Assembly: GCA_040756905.1 (NCBI GenBank)
Contig: JBFLYD010000043.1
Location: 1 to 64,000, forward strand
DNA from: Acidobacteriota bacterium
GTDB lineage: Bacteria > Acidobacteriota > Aminicenantia > JBFLYD01
DNA length: 64,000 nt
Direction: 5' to 3'
Positions 28,701 through 36,028 of the stretch are shown here, piece by piece. Made by a program: the position numbers and the translations under genes. A model generated the notes under the pieces. It saw nothing but the letters and a program-made list of their open reading frames with translations. It did not search any database and was not told the DNA's origin. The first letter of the stretch is position 1; each line of letters begins with the position of its first letter.

Positions 28701-28866
28701 GACCCGGTGCGGTGCTCAAAATTTCTACCTGAATGTTTGTTACATCAGGAAAGGCATCGATTGGAAGTCTCATGAAAGAATAAATTCCCAATGTAATCAA
28801 CAATATTACAACCACTATAATCATAAGTTTTTGATTTAATGAAAAAGATATTATTTTTTCAATCAT
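25762..28866 (-). CDS. czcA: Heavy-metal RND efflux pump, inner-membrane subunit
   Basis: The 1034-residue protein is a full-length HME-RND transporter with 12 predicted helices and two large periplasmic loops. Proton-relay helix 4 reads ISIGMIIDATIIQVEN near residue 408. The DFG aspartate of zinc/cobalt/cadmium pumps is replaced by Ser, as in CusA-like pumps, so the czcA symbol is by family only. The trimer works with the adaptor (28899-30173) and TolC-like channel (30373-31605). Its ribosome-binding site GGAGG touches the end of repeat A3. Confidence 0.93.
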   Translation of the reverse strand: MIEKIISFSLNQKLMIIVVVILLITLGIYSFMRLPIDAFPDVTNIQVEILSTAPGRSPLEVEKFVTYPIEIAMRGLPGLTQIRSVSRFGLSVVTVVFEDDVDIYFARQLVLERLIEAKEKVPEGVDISMGPVSTAMGEIYQYTLEGNEPDDETDRIRYLTELRTIQDWVISPILKTIPGVNEINSFGGYIKQYQVYADSDKLLKFDISLDDVVEGLKRNNRNVGGNIFQRYSQQYLIRGIGLLQSVKDIENIVLKSRDGIPVFMRDVADVEIGQAVRQGASVKNGEKEVVGGIVMMLRGSNSREVVEMVEKKVEEINESNILPKGLKIKPFYKRSYIVKKSIHTVTKALQEGAIFVIFVLYLFLRSFRGALIVIFAFPLSALCTFIVMKHTGLTANLMSLGGLAISIGMIIDATIIQVENVQRHHSESDASKHKLSTVLRAVLEVMKPSIFGELIIALTFIPIMTLQGIEGKMFTPLAFTVTIALLSSLILSIFVIPVFCSLILKSGAEKKIFLIHWAKKIYLPVLRWGLNHKAIILISAGILLLFTLYLIPPLGTEFIPIMDEGAFDMDVQLLPGISLPKSLEISKEVERTLMKFPELETVVSRTGQTGIAIEARGVERTGFVGTLRPRSEWKNAKKREELTQKMRDALSILPGITFSFSQPIACRIDEVVAGTRAQIIIKLFGEGLEVLKNKADEIGRVLSKIKGVEDLVVERVSGQPYLSVSVDRQKIARYGVNIDDVQMIIETAIGGKPATQLYEGEKYFDVLIRFPEEKRNSISTIGNILVNSPHGFKIPLSQLSDISFVEGPAQISRENTQRRIGIECNIHGRDIGGFVSEAKRKIKENVTLPTGYYITWGGQFESQQRAMKRLMVIVPITIGLIFFLLFVTFNSIKLAILVIMNLPFALIGGVVALFISGLYLSVPASVGFIALFGVAVLNGIVLVSYINQLRQEGMPLRESIIKACEHRLRPVLMTASITIFSLIPLLFAQGPGSEVQRPLAVVVVGGLITSTLLTLLVLPTLYGWFEAKKEEIEI

Positions 28867-28881
28867 CTTTATTCTACCTCC

Positions 28882-29067
28882 AGTGTCATGTCACTTAATT
28901 ATCCTTCGTTACTTTCTTGTGACATGACACTTTCCCTATGGGGGCAAGCCCCCCTTAGACGCTTCGCTGAGCACCCCCCAGACATGGGGAAGCCTCTTCC
29001 CCATGCCCCTTCGGAGCGCTGAGGGAAAAATTGCTTATCTTTGAAGTGATCTACTGAACCGCGCTCC
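28882..29067 (+). repeat. Family A structured element, copy A3 (inside efflux operon)
   Basis: Hairpin 1 pairs GTGTCATGTCAC with GTGACATGACAC (28883-28930). Hairpin 2 pairs GGAGCGC with GCGCTCC (29061-29067), where other copies have AGTGTGC/GCACACT, so both arms changed together. The unit covers the last ~55 codons of the adaptor gene and ends against the pump gene's GGAGG. Confidence 0.8.
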
Positions 29068-30173
29068 AGTGTCTTTTTAAGAAGTTCTGATTTGAGAATG
29101 AAACTGCCTTCAGTAGCAATAATATCACCAGTTTTTAAACCATTCACTATCTCAATAAAACTATCTAATTTTAATCCTGTTTCTATCTCTTTGACTGAGA
29201 AAGAATTGTTCCCAGATTGGAGAAAAACTACTTTTTTACCTTCTAAATCTTGAACTGCAATTTCTGGAATTAAAAGCGATTTTGATTCTGAAGGAAAAAT
29301 CAAGTTAACTTCAGCGTACATCCCAGGCTTTAACTTTCCTGATTTATTCATAACTTCAACCCTTCCTTTTACAGTGCGAGTATTTTTATCTACCACATCG
29401 CTTAAAAGGGTGAGTTTTCCTTTAAATTCTTCATTGGGAAAAGCACTGACTCTTATCAAAGTCTTGCATCCCTGTTTGATTGAAGATAGGTCTTTCTCGT
29501 ATATATTAACGTTGACCCATAGAGTGGATATATCTGCGATTTTAAAAAGACTCGTGCCCGTATCAATGTAGTCTCCAGTAACAACATTACTTTCAATAAT
29601 GCTTCCATTAAATGGAGCTCTTATTGGCAGAAGGAATTTTATCGAATGAGTTTTTTCCAATTCAATTAATTCTTCTTCTCTTATATTTAACAAAATTAGT
29701 TTATTCCTTGCAGAATCAAGAAGGGATTTGGCATTTTGTCTCTCTTCTTCATCGTTATTTTTCATTACTCTTTTCAATCTTTCTTCAGCTTGAATAAATT
29801 CCGCCTGGGCAGAAAGAAAATCCGGACTATAAATGGAAAGAAGCAATTGACCTTCTTTAACTTTATCTCCTGGAAAAGCGAAAACTTCTTCAACTCTTCC
29901 TGATACTCTCGATGTTATATTTACAAACTTTCTTTGATTGAAAGAAATTTCGCCAACCACTTTAATTCTCTGGGAAACTGTCCTCAACTGAACAATGTCT
30001 GTTTTTATCCCAGCTATTTTTAAAGCATCCTCTGAAAGAGTAATGGTAGATCGAGCATTTTCTTCTGCATTCTCTGTATCAACCTCTTCGGCTTTTTTCT
30101 TATTGCATCCATATAAAAAAAGGGTAAAAGCTAAAATCATCAAAATATGTATAAGATAAGGATTCTTCTTCAT
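28899..30173 (-). CDS. czcB: RND periplasmic adaptor (HlyD/CzcB family) lipoprotein
   Basis: The ATG at 30173 follows AGGAGG by 5 nt and begins a lipoprotein signal ending LFLYGC. An open frame continuing upstream to 30380 is only repeat A4 and is excluded. The barrel-sandwich/hairpin layout is visible: ISFNQRKFVNITSRVSGRVE, FPGDKVKEGQLLLSIYSPDF, LPIRAPFNGSIIESNVVTGD and MYAEVNLIFPSE. The normal end is near LLKKTLERGS; the last ~50 residues (FFPQRSEGAWGRGFPMSGG) are encoded by repeat A3 and look non-native. It links pump and outer-membrane channel. Confidence 0.92.
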   Translation of the reverse strand: MKKNPYLIHILMILAFTLFLYGCNKKKAEEVDTENAEENARSTITLSEDALKIAGIKTDIVQLRTVSQRIKVVGEISFNQRKFVNITSRVSGRVEEVFAFPGDKVKEGQLLLSIYSPDFLSAQAEFIQAEERLKRVMKNNDEEERQNAKSLLDSARNKLILLNIREEELIELEKTHSIKFLLPIRAPFNGSIIESNVVTGDYIDTGTSLFKIADISTLWVNVNIYEKDLSSIKQGCKTLIRVSAFPNEEFKGKLTLLSDVVDKNTRTVKGRVEVMNKSGKLKPGMYAEVNLIFPSESKSLLIPEIAVQDLEGKKVVFLQSGNNSFSVKEIETGLKLDSFIEIVNGLKTGDIIATEGSFILKSELLKKTLERGSVDHFKDKQFFPQRSEGAWGRGFPMSGGCSAKRLRGACPHRESVMSQESNEG

Positions 30174-30182
30174 TTTACCTCC

Positions 30183-30370
30183 TAGTGTTGTGTCACTTAA
30201 ATACCTTTCCTTATTCTTATGTGACACAACACTTTCCCTATGGGAGAAAGCCTCTCCCTGGACGCTTCGCTGAGCACCCCCTGACATGGGGAAGCCTCTT
30301 CCCCATACCCCTTCAGTGTGCTGGAAGAGAGACCGTCTGCCTGCGAAGATATTTAAGGGACAGCACACTA
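30183..30370 (+). repeat. Family A structured element, copy A4 (inside efflux operon)
   Basis: The 188-bp unit is bounded by CTAG on both sides and fills the gap between the channel and adaptor genes. Hairpin 1 is GTGTTGTGTCAC/GTGACACAACAC and hairpin 2 AGTGTGCT/AGCACACT. On the mRNA, hairpin 1 ends directly before AGGAGGT of the adaptor gene. Confidence 0.88.
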
Positions 30371-30372
30371 GA

Positions 30373-31605
30373 TTATTCATAATCCTCTCCAGCTACTTCC
30401 AAGTCAGCAAGAGAAACAAGATAAAAGTAAAGGGATCTCAAATATTCAAGCTTTGTAAGTGTATACGTACGATAGAGGTCTAAAAGATTAAGGGCATCGA
30501 TTTTTCCATATTGATAATTGTGGATGCCAATTTTGAGTTGATCCTCGGCCTCTCTGAGAAGTTTTTGCTCAAACACCTTTACCTGCTCCTCTGCTGCTTT
30601 CACTGACGAATATGCATTCTCTAATTGTGTCATTATTCTTCTCTCTATGGCTTCTGAAGAAATTAGGTTTATCTGTTTTGTTGCCTCTGCTTCGAGTATT
30701 AGCCCTTTCTGTCTCTTCTTCCAATAAACCGGAATAGAGAATCCAAACACTACTCCCCCTGCCCCTGTCCGTAAACTCGGAAAGAAAAATTCCACAGAAA
30801 AATCAGGATAAAAACTCATATTTGAAAGCCTCAAGCCAGCATTGGCCTGTTCGAGCTTTAATGCAGCAATATAAAGGGAAGGTCTTGTCCTTTTAGCCTC
30901 TTCTTTGATCTTAGAAAAGTCTTTCTCAAAGGGAATAAAAGAAATATCTGTCAGCAAATGTAATGGTTCATCTCCCTTTCTTCCAAGAAGAAGATTCAAA
31001 TAAGACTTATCTACTTTCAATTCTTTTTTAACCTCAATTAATTGATTCTGTATTCTTGCCTTTTCTACTCTTGCACGAAGAACATCAAGATAGGGAACCA
31101 TTCCCACTTGATATTTGATGTTTGCATTATCGATAAATTCATCAAGGAGACCTAAAGTAGATTCAAGAGTTGAAATAGTCCTCTGACTTAAAATAGCTTT
31201 ATAATATGCTCTCTTTACCCCAGCTTTAATTATAATCTCTATCCTTTCTAATTCAAAAAAAGATATTTCTTCTCCATATTTTCCAATTTTTCCTCTAAGA
31301 GACCTTTTTCCGGGAAACTCAAGAAACTGCTGGATTCCGAAACTTATCTCTCTCTCAGTTCCATTCCTGGAAATTCCACCCATTGGAATACCTTCGTCGC
31401 TAAAAGCTATTTCCGGGTCAGGAATGGCTTCCATTTGCAATCTTTTGCCCAATGAAACATTCAGTTCTCCCTTAGCAGAAAGAATCTCTGGGTTCTGTTT
31501 CATAGCGATATCAATTGCCTGCTCGAGGGTAAGACCTTCCTCTCCTTTAACTATACACCATGAAAAAAGGAGAACAATTATCAATAAATAATTAATTAAT
31601 CTCAA
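30373..31605 (-). CDS. czcC: TolC-like outer-membrane channel of the efflux system
   Basis: The 410-residue protein has a signal peptide (YLLIIVLLFSWCIVKG) and two OEP repeats (LTLEQAIDIAMKQNPEILSA; VPYLDVLRARVEKARIQNQL; AYSSVKAAEEQVKVFEQKLL). This fits the CzcC/CusC type. A TTG start with GGAGG 6 nt upstream is used. It is the first gene of the channel-adaptor-pump set. Confidence 0.9.
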   Translation of the reverse strand: MRLINYLLIIVLLFSWCIVKGEEGLTLEQAIDIAMKQNPEILSAKGELNVSLGKRLQMEAIPDPEIAFSDEGIPMGGISRNGTEREISFGIQQFLEFPGKRSLRGKIGKYGEEISFFELERIEIIIKAGVKRAYYKAILSQRTISTLESTLGLLDEFIDNANIKYQVGMVPYLDVLRARVEKARIQNQLIEVKKELKVDKSYLNLLLGRKGDEPLHLLTDISFIPFEKDFSKIKEEAKRTRPSLYIAALKLEQANAGLRLSNMSFYPDFSVEFFFPSLRTGAGGVVFGFSIPVYWKKRQKGLILEAEATKQINLISSEAIERRIMTQLENAYSSVKAAEEQVKVFEQKLLREAEDQLKIGIHNYQYGKIDALNLLDLYRTYTLTKLEYLRSLYFYLVSLADLEVAGEDYE

Positions 31606-31670
31606 TTTGAGCCTCCATCACAAAAAAATATTAATTTAAAATTAAGGATTATTGGTAAAGCTCAGGAAAT

Positions 31671-31949
31671 TTAATTTGGGGGATGGAAAATATTTTTTAT
31701 AAATTCAGGAGGGATAATACAATTATTACCAAAATAAATATAAAATTTTGAAGAAAGATTAAAATGAAAGACATCATATATAACAGATGAAGGATTATTA
31801 AATAGACTATGTAATGGGCTGCATAATCCATTCAATTCGCCATAACAAAAGAAGTCATGGGAAATTGCAATTGTACTGAGTAAAAATAAAATAAGAAACA
31901 GGGTTAAAATGAACAAATTTTTCAACCATATTTTTTTTGTTTTATTCAT
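31671..31949 (-). CDS. Small exported protein, unknown
   Basis: The 92-residue protein has an N-terminal signal or anchor (FILTLFLILFLLSTIAIS) followed by about 60 residues with two cysteines (CYGELNGLC) and a third at NNCIIPPE. It lies between the barrel protein and the channel gene on the same strand. The Cys spacing might bind metal; I cannot assign a family. Confidence 0.5.
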   Translation of the reverse strand: MNKTKKIWLKNLFILTLFLILFLLSTIAISHDFFCYGELNGLCSPLHSLFNNPSSVIYDVFHFNLSSKFYIYFGNNCIIPPEFIKNIFHPPN

Positions 31950-32016
31950 TAATTACAGATTAGAATTATATAAATTAATTAGAAGAATTTCAAGCATATC
32001 TTTTAACACCGCCATT

Positions 32017-32895
32017 TTAAAAACCTTTTGAAAACCCAAGCTCGAAACTCCAGAGATATTTTGGCGAGTTGAGAGTCTCATAAGTATGCACAACAGCATA
32101 ACCGACTGATAAATCCAAAAAAGTATCAAATATGAGTAAACTAATTCTCGGACCTATATCTAAGGTTAATCTTCTTGTATTCTGAAATACATCTACTGAG
32201 TCTTCTGAGGGGTAAGTAGTAGAAATTTTATCACCTTCCTGCCATACCAATGTTGAGTTTAAGCTAATTCCCAAATTTGTTTTAAAAAATCGCATTATAC
32301 CGAGAGAAACTGTTGCCCTATTCCCAAAACTATAGTTAGATTGTTTTAGAAAATAACTGTAATAGAGTTCACTGAAAATTATATTTCCACCAATATTTAT
32401 GGAATATGCTATACCGCTATTCAATCCCCATGGAATAGGTAGAGAATCATGCTCTTTATGAAAAACATAACCTGAAGGAATTTTAATCCCACCTATAATG
32501 CTCAAAATAGGTCGAGTTGAGACAAACGGCGCCTTCAAGATGAAGTAGCGAGTTAGAACATCAACACCATATGGTATTGAAAAAACAGTATGAAATTTTC
32601 CATCTCGCATAAATCCATTGGCATAAGATATTGGAATATTTGCTCCAAAAGACCAGCGGTCAAAATTTCTAATTAAAGATATTCTTGCATTTTGAAGATT
32701 TCTGTAATAAATATCATCTTCCTGACGCTCAAACCTGTAACGAAAACTAAAATCAAAATTTTGTAACGTAGTAAAAGCATAACCACGCAATGGTAATCCC
32801 ACACTGCCAAGGCATGCAGGACATGTTGCAAAAGAAAAAGATGGAAATAAAATTAAACTTGCGATAAAAATCAAACGAAAACTTCTTCTAAGCAT
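32017..32895 (-). CDS. Predicted outer-membrane barrel with N-terminal CPAC motif
   Basis: Signal peptide (FRLIFIASLILFPSFSFA) is followed at the mature N-terminus by TCPACLGSVG, then alternating beta-strand sequence to an aromatic C-terminus (FELGFSKGF), typical of outer-membrane barrels. I chose the ATG at 32895; a TTG at 32913 overlaps the upstream region. It follows mercuric reductase by 18 nt, so it may bind or admit thiophilic metal. No named family recognised. Confidence 0.6.
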   Translation of the reverse strand: MLRRSFRLIFIASLILFPSFSFATCPACLGSVGLPLRGYAFTTLQNFDFSFRYRFERQEDDIYYRNLQNARISLIRNFDRWSFGANIPISYANGFMRDGKFHTVFSIPYGVDVLTRYFILKAPFVSTRPILSIIGGIKIPSGYVFHKEHDSLPIPWGLNSGIAYSINIGGNIIFSELYYSYFLKQSNYSFGNRATVSLGIMRFFKTNLGISLNSTLVWQEGDKISTTYPSEDSVDVFQNTRRLTLDIGPRISLLIFDTFLDLSVGYAVVHTYETLNSPKYLWSFELGFSKGF

Positions 32896-32913
32896 TTTTT
32901 GTACTTCCTTCAA

Positions 32914-34332
32914 TTATTCCACACAACAACTCATTTTACTCATATCCCGGTTGAATGATTGACTAACTATTTTTATTGCTTCAGAAAATGTTGGGAAGAT
33001 ATGAACTGTATCTATAATATCCTCGATGGTTAACCCTAATTTAATCGCTAAAGTTGCCTCATGAATTATCTCAGATGCTAACCTGGAGACAATATGGACG
33101 CCTAAAATTTTTTTTGATTCTGGATGAAGAACCATATAAATTAAACCCTTTGTATCATTTATTATCTTAGCTTTTGGAATTCTATCCATCTTAACCATCT
33201 GGCATAAACAATTACCAAATATTCTCATAGAATCTTCTTCCTTAATTCCAATGCTGGCAATCTGTGGTGAGGTAAATATTGCATAAGGAATAATGCTGTA
33301 ATCCATCTTGGTCTTCGCATTTTTTAATGCATTTTGTGCGGCTATATTCCCCTCTTTAGCTGCCACTGTCTCAAGCCATGGAGCCCCTGTTATATCACCA
33401 GCAGCAAAGATATGAAGTCGTGAAGCCCTTAAAAATTCATCTACTTTAATAAAACCATCTTTATCTGTTTCAATACCCACATTCTCCAGACCTAAGTCTT
33501 TACTATTTCCAACCAGTCCTGTAGCTAAAAGGATTTCATCAACAAGAAAGGTTTGTATTTTATTTTCTATCTCCACATCTGCCAATTTTTTACCATCCTG
33601 TTTTCTTACTCTTTGAATCTTCGCAGTGGTATATATTTTTATATTTTCTTCTATAAGAGATTTTTTAAGCTCTTCTGAAACAATCGGTTCAACTTGAGGC
33701 AAGATTCTTTCCATTAACTCTACTACAATAACTTTGCTGCCCAGACGAGAAAACATCTGAGCAAATTCTAAACCAATAGGACCTGCACCAATTACTAAAA
33801 AACTTTCTGGCAATTTATTTAACTCTAAAGCTTCACGGTTAGTTAAAAATCCAGTCTCCTTTAGACCTGGGATAGGCAATACTTTTGGGGATGAACCTGT
33901 GGCAATGATAAATTTAGAACCAGAAAACCTCCTGCCTTCAACTTCCACCTCTTTATCTGAGATAAAGCGGGCATAACCCTCAATGTAGGTAACATAAGGT
34001 AAATTATTTAATACATTTTGATAATTTACCTCTCTTAAAGAATTGACTAATTCATTTTTTTCCTCAATAAGTCTGGCAAAATCAATTTTAGATGATGAAT
34101 TAAGTGACTTAAAGCGACTGTTATTCAACTGATGATAATGATCTGCAACTTCTAATAAAAATTTTGTTGGAATACAACCTACATTAACACATGTTCCCCC
34201 AATCGGGAGACTGGAATTTATCAGGAGCGTATCTGCCTTAAATTCATCTGCTTTAATTGCAGCCGAAAATCCTGCTGCTCCTCCACCAATAATTATTAAA
34301 TCAAATTCATTTTTTTTGTCAGAAAAGTTCAT
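32914..34332 (-). CDS. merA: Mercuric reductase (MerA-type flavoprotein disulfide reductase)
   Basis: The 472-residue protein has FAD motif IIIGGGAAGFSAAIKA, redox pair C48/C53 (GGTCVNVGC), NAD(P)H motif VIGAGPIGLEFAQMF and the C-terminal vicinal cysteines C469-C470 (SCCVE), which pass Hg(II) to the active site and separate MerA from lipoamide dehydrogenase. The N-terminal HMA domain of classical MerA is absent; the separate tandem HMA protein may replace it. It reduces Hg2+ to Hg0 in the cytoplasm. Confidence 0.9.
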   Translation of the reverse strand: MNFSDKKNEFDLIIIGGGAAGFSAAIKADEFKADTLLINSSLPIGGTCVNVGCIPTKFLLEVADHYHQLNNSRFKSLNSSSKIDFARLIEEKNELVNSLREVNYQNVLNNLPYVTYIEGYARFISDKEVEVEGRRFSGSKFIIATGSSPKVLPIPGLKETGFLTNREALELNKLPESFLVIGAGPIGLEFAQMFSRLGSKVIVVELMERILPQVEPIVSEELKKSLIEENIKIYTTAKIQRVRKQDGKKLADVEIENKIQTFLVDEILLATGLVGNSKDLGLENVGIETDKDGFIKVDEFLRASRLHIFAAGDITGAPWLETVAAKEGNIAAQNALKNAKTKMDYSIIPYAIFTSPQIASIGIKEEDSMRIFGNCLCQMVKMDRIPKAKIINDTKGLIYMVLHPESKKILGVHIVSRLASEIIHEATLAIKLGLTIEDIIDTVHIFPTFSEAIKIVSQSFNRDMSKMSCCVE

Positions 34333-34449
34333 ACTATTGTTCTCTCCTTTATTACATCTTTAATTAATACAAACGCAAAAAGTTTTATTATATTCTTAGT
34401 ATGACCCCCTCATAAATTGAAGAAGGTATAATAATTATCACCTCTACAT

Positions 34450-34603
34450 CTAGTACTTAGTTGCATAAGTTCTCACTCCGTCATTCCCCCAGGTCTTAAG
34501 CGGGAATCTATTGATTTTACTGGATTCCTGCTGGAGTTTACCCTCATGAAAATGGGGGCAGGAATGACAACATAAGACGCTAATTTACGCAACTAAGTAC
34601 TAG
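34450..34603. repeat. Family E MITE-like element, copy E4, between mer genes
   Basis: The ends are CTAGTACTTAGTTGCATAA and TTACGCAACTAAGTACTAG, nearly perfect inverses. It is inserted between the HMA protein and merA and occupies most of the 300-bp gap; the rest is AT-rich with no gene. Confidence 0.85.
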
Positions 34604-34634
34604 AAATATGCAAAAATTTTGTGCTTAGCTTAGA

Positions 34635-35129
34635 TTACTCTGGCAAGGATGCTCTGTAGGCAATTTTATTTATAGCTTCTAATAGTTGAGAAATTTTTAC
34701 TTTTTTTGGATCATAGCTAACCTCTGCTTCCTTATCTTTTAGGCTTACTTCCGTATTTTTGACACCCTCAATTTTACTCAAAGCAGACTTAACCGCTATT
34801 ACACATCCTTCACATGTCATTCCTTCTACATGGATTTTCTGGGTTATCTCTTTAACTTTAAATTTGCCTTCAGCTATATCTTCAATTACTTTTGCTAAGT
34901 TTTGAGAGGAAACCTCTTTAGATTCAGCTTTTACAGAGACTTTTCCTTTTTCTAATGAGACATTGACTTCATTTACACCTTTTAAATTAGACAAGGAAGA
35001 TTCTATATCTTTTACACACTTCTCACATACAATTCCATCCACTTTGTACTTATATTCAGCTGCATTAACTACCTTTATTCCAAAACTTAAAATCAACCCT
35101 GTGCTAACCATAATTAATAAAGTTCTCAT
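34635..35129 (-). CDS. Periplasmic tandem HMA (MerP-like) metal-binding protein
   Basis: The 164-residue protein has a signal peptide (LLIMVSTGLILSFGIKVVNA) and two heavy-metal-associated domains, with GIVCEKC near residue 32 and GMTCEGC near 103. MerP normally has one such domain and hands Hg(II) to MerT. The double form may pass metal between domains. It is 17 nt after merT. Confidence 0.85.
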   Translation of the reverse strand: MRTLLIMVSTGLILSFGIKVVNAAEYKYKVDGIVCEKCVKDIESSLSNLKGVNEVNVSLEKGKVSVKAESKEVSSQNLAKVIEDIAEGKFKVKEITQKIHVEGMTCEGCVIAVKSALSKIEGVKNTEVSLKDKEAEVSYDPKKVKISQLLEAINKIAYRASLPE

Positions 35130-35146
35130 CTTCTAATCCCCTCCTT

Positions 35147-35470
35147 TCATATCTTCCCTAATATATAGGGAAGAAGGATAATTAAAATTACTATTGCTGA
35201 TACTAAAGTAAGGAAAATCTTATCCTTTGTCAGAAACTTTCTGGCCCCAGTCTCAACCTCACAACATTTATCTTTTTTTATAATAATCCACCAAGCCCAG
35301 CTAATGAGTAATAAGGCAATTAAAATAAATAAATACCTGAATTTTATCAGAAAAGGAATCCATCCTGCTCCAGATACCCCTAACGCAACTACTGCTATTG
35401 GTCCAATGCAACATATAGAAGCAAACATAGCTGAAATAACTGAACCCACTGCAGAAATTTTCTCTCTCAT
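35147..35470 (-). CDS. merT: Mercuric ion transporter MerT
   Basis: The 107-residue protein has three membrane helices. The first holds the vicinal pair ASICCIGPIAVVALG and the cytoplasmic loop a second pair (KDKCCEVE). MerT takes Hg(II) from MerP and delivers it to cytoplasmic reductase. It lies 14 nt after the regulator gene. Confidence 0.9.
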   Translation of the reverse strand: MREKISAVGSVISAMFASICCIGPIAVVALGVSGAGWIPFLIKFRYLFILIALLLISWAWWIIIKKDKCCEVETGARKFLTKDKIFLTLVSAIVILIILLPYILGKI

Positions 35471-35484
35471 CTTAGATTAAAATT

Positions 35485-35778
35485 TTATTTGGCAAATTTA
35501 TAAATCACATCCATCATCTCATTGTAGATTTCTTCCTGCCTTTTTTGATCTTTTGATCGCAGGGCATCAGTGGCGCAAATTTCAAGATAATTTTGCATAA
35601 GTACTTTCCCTAAACCTCGTAAAGCTTCATGCACTGAAGAAATTTGCTGCAAAATATCAACACAGTATCTATCCTCATCAACCATTTTCGCCAGACCTCT
35701 TATCTGACCTTCAATACGCTTTATTCTATCCTTACAAATCTTCCTCCTTTCCAGTGTTAAACAACCTTTTTTTGCCAT
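35485..35778 (-). CDS. CsoR-family metal or thiol-responsive repressor, Cys-Tyr-Cys type
   Basis: The 97-residue all-helical repressor begins its core with RIKRIEGQIRGLAKMV. CsoR copper sensors bind Cu(I) by Cys-His-Cys; here C39 and C68 keep the normal 29-residue spacing but the His position (64) is Tyr. Two extra cysteines (C6, C15) lie in the N-terminal arm. This fits a two-thiol sensor (Hg or persulfide) rather than copper. It leads merT, the HMA gene and merA, and no MerR is present. Confidence 0.9.
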   Translation of the reverse strand: MAKKGCLTLERRKICKDRIKRIEGQIRGLAKMVDEDRYCVDILQQISSVHEALRGLGKVLMQNYLEICATDALRSKDQKRQEEIYNEMMDVIYKFAK

Positions 35779-35813
35779 ATTAATATCTCCTTATACTATT
35801 ACTCCCTATATCT

Positions 35814-35841
35814 ATTATAATTAAAATTTTTTCTTTGTCAA
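35814..35841 (-). promoter_or_regulatory. Consensus sigma-70 promoter of the mer operon
   Basis: On the minus strand TTGACA (35841-35836) and TATAAT (35819-35814) are separated by 16 bp and lie about 36 bp before the regulator start. Between them and the ATG lies TATAGGGAGTAATAGTATA, a possible operator. Confidence 0.7.
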
Positions 35842-36028
35842 GTCCTTAATGAAAAATTTAAGCATCACTTTTTCGGTGATAAGTTATGTAGCATATCTAA
35901 CGAACTCTTTTCGACGCTCTTACCAGTAACTATCCCATTCTCCATTAAGCTTTAAAAGTCTCAATCTTAAAAGAAGATTAGTACCCTTTTTTTCAACCAA
36001 ATCTCAGTAGGTGTATGGCAGTCTGTCA

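Noticed and set aside
30174-30380. N-terminal extension of the RND adaptor by 69 codons
   Set aside because: It is a read-through of repeat A4; the lipoprotein signal and AGGAGG place the start at 30173.
35779-36028. A MerR-type operator (long-spaced promoter with dyad)
   Set aside because: The promoter has a normal 16-bp spacer and no central dyad; the adjacent regulator is CsoR-type.
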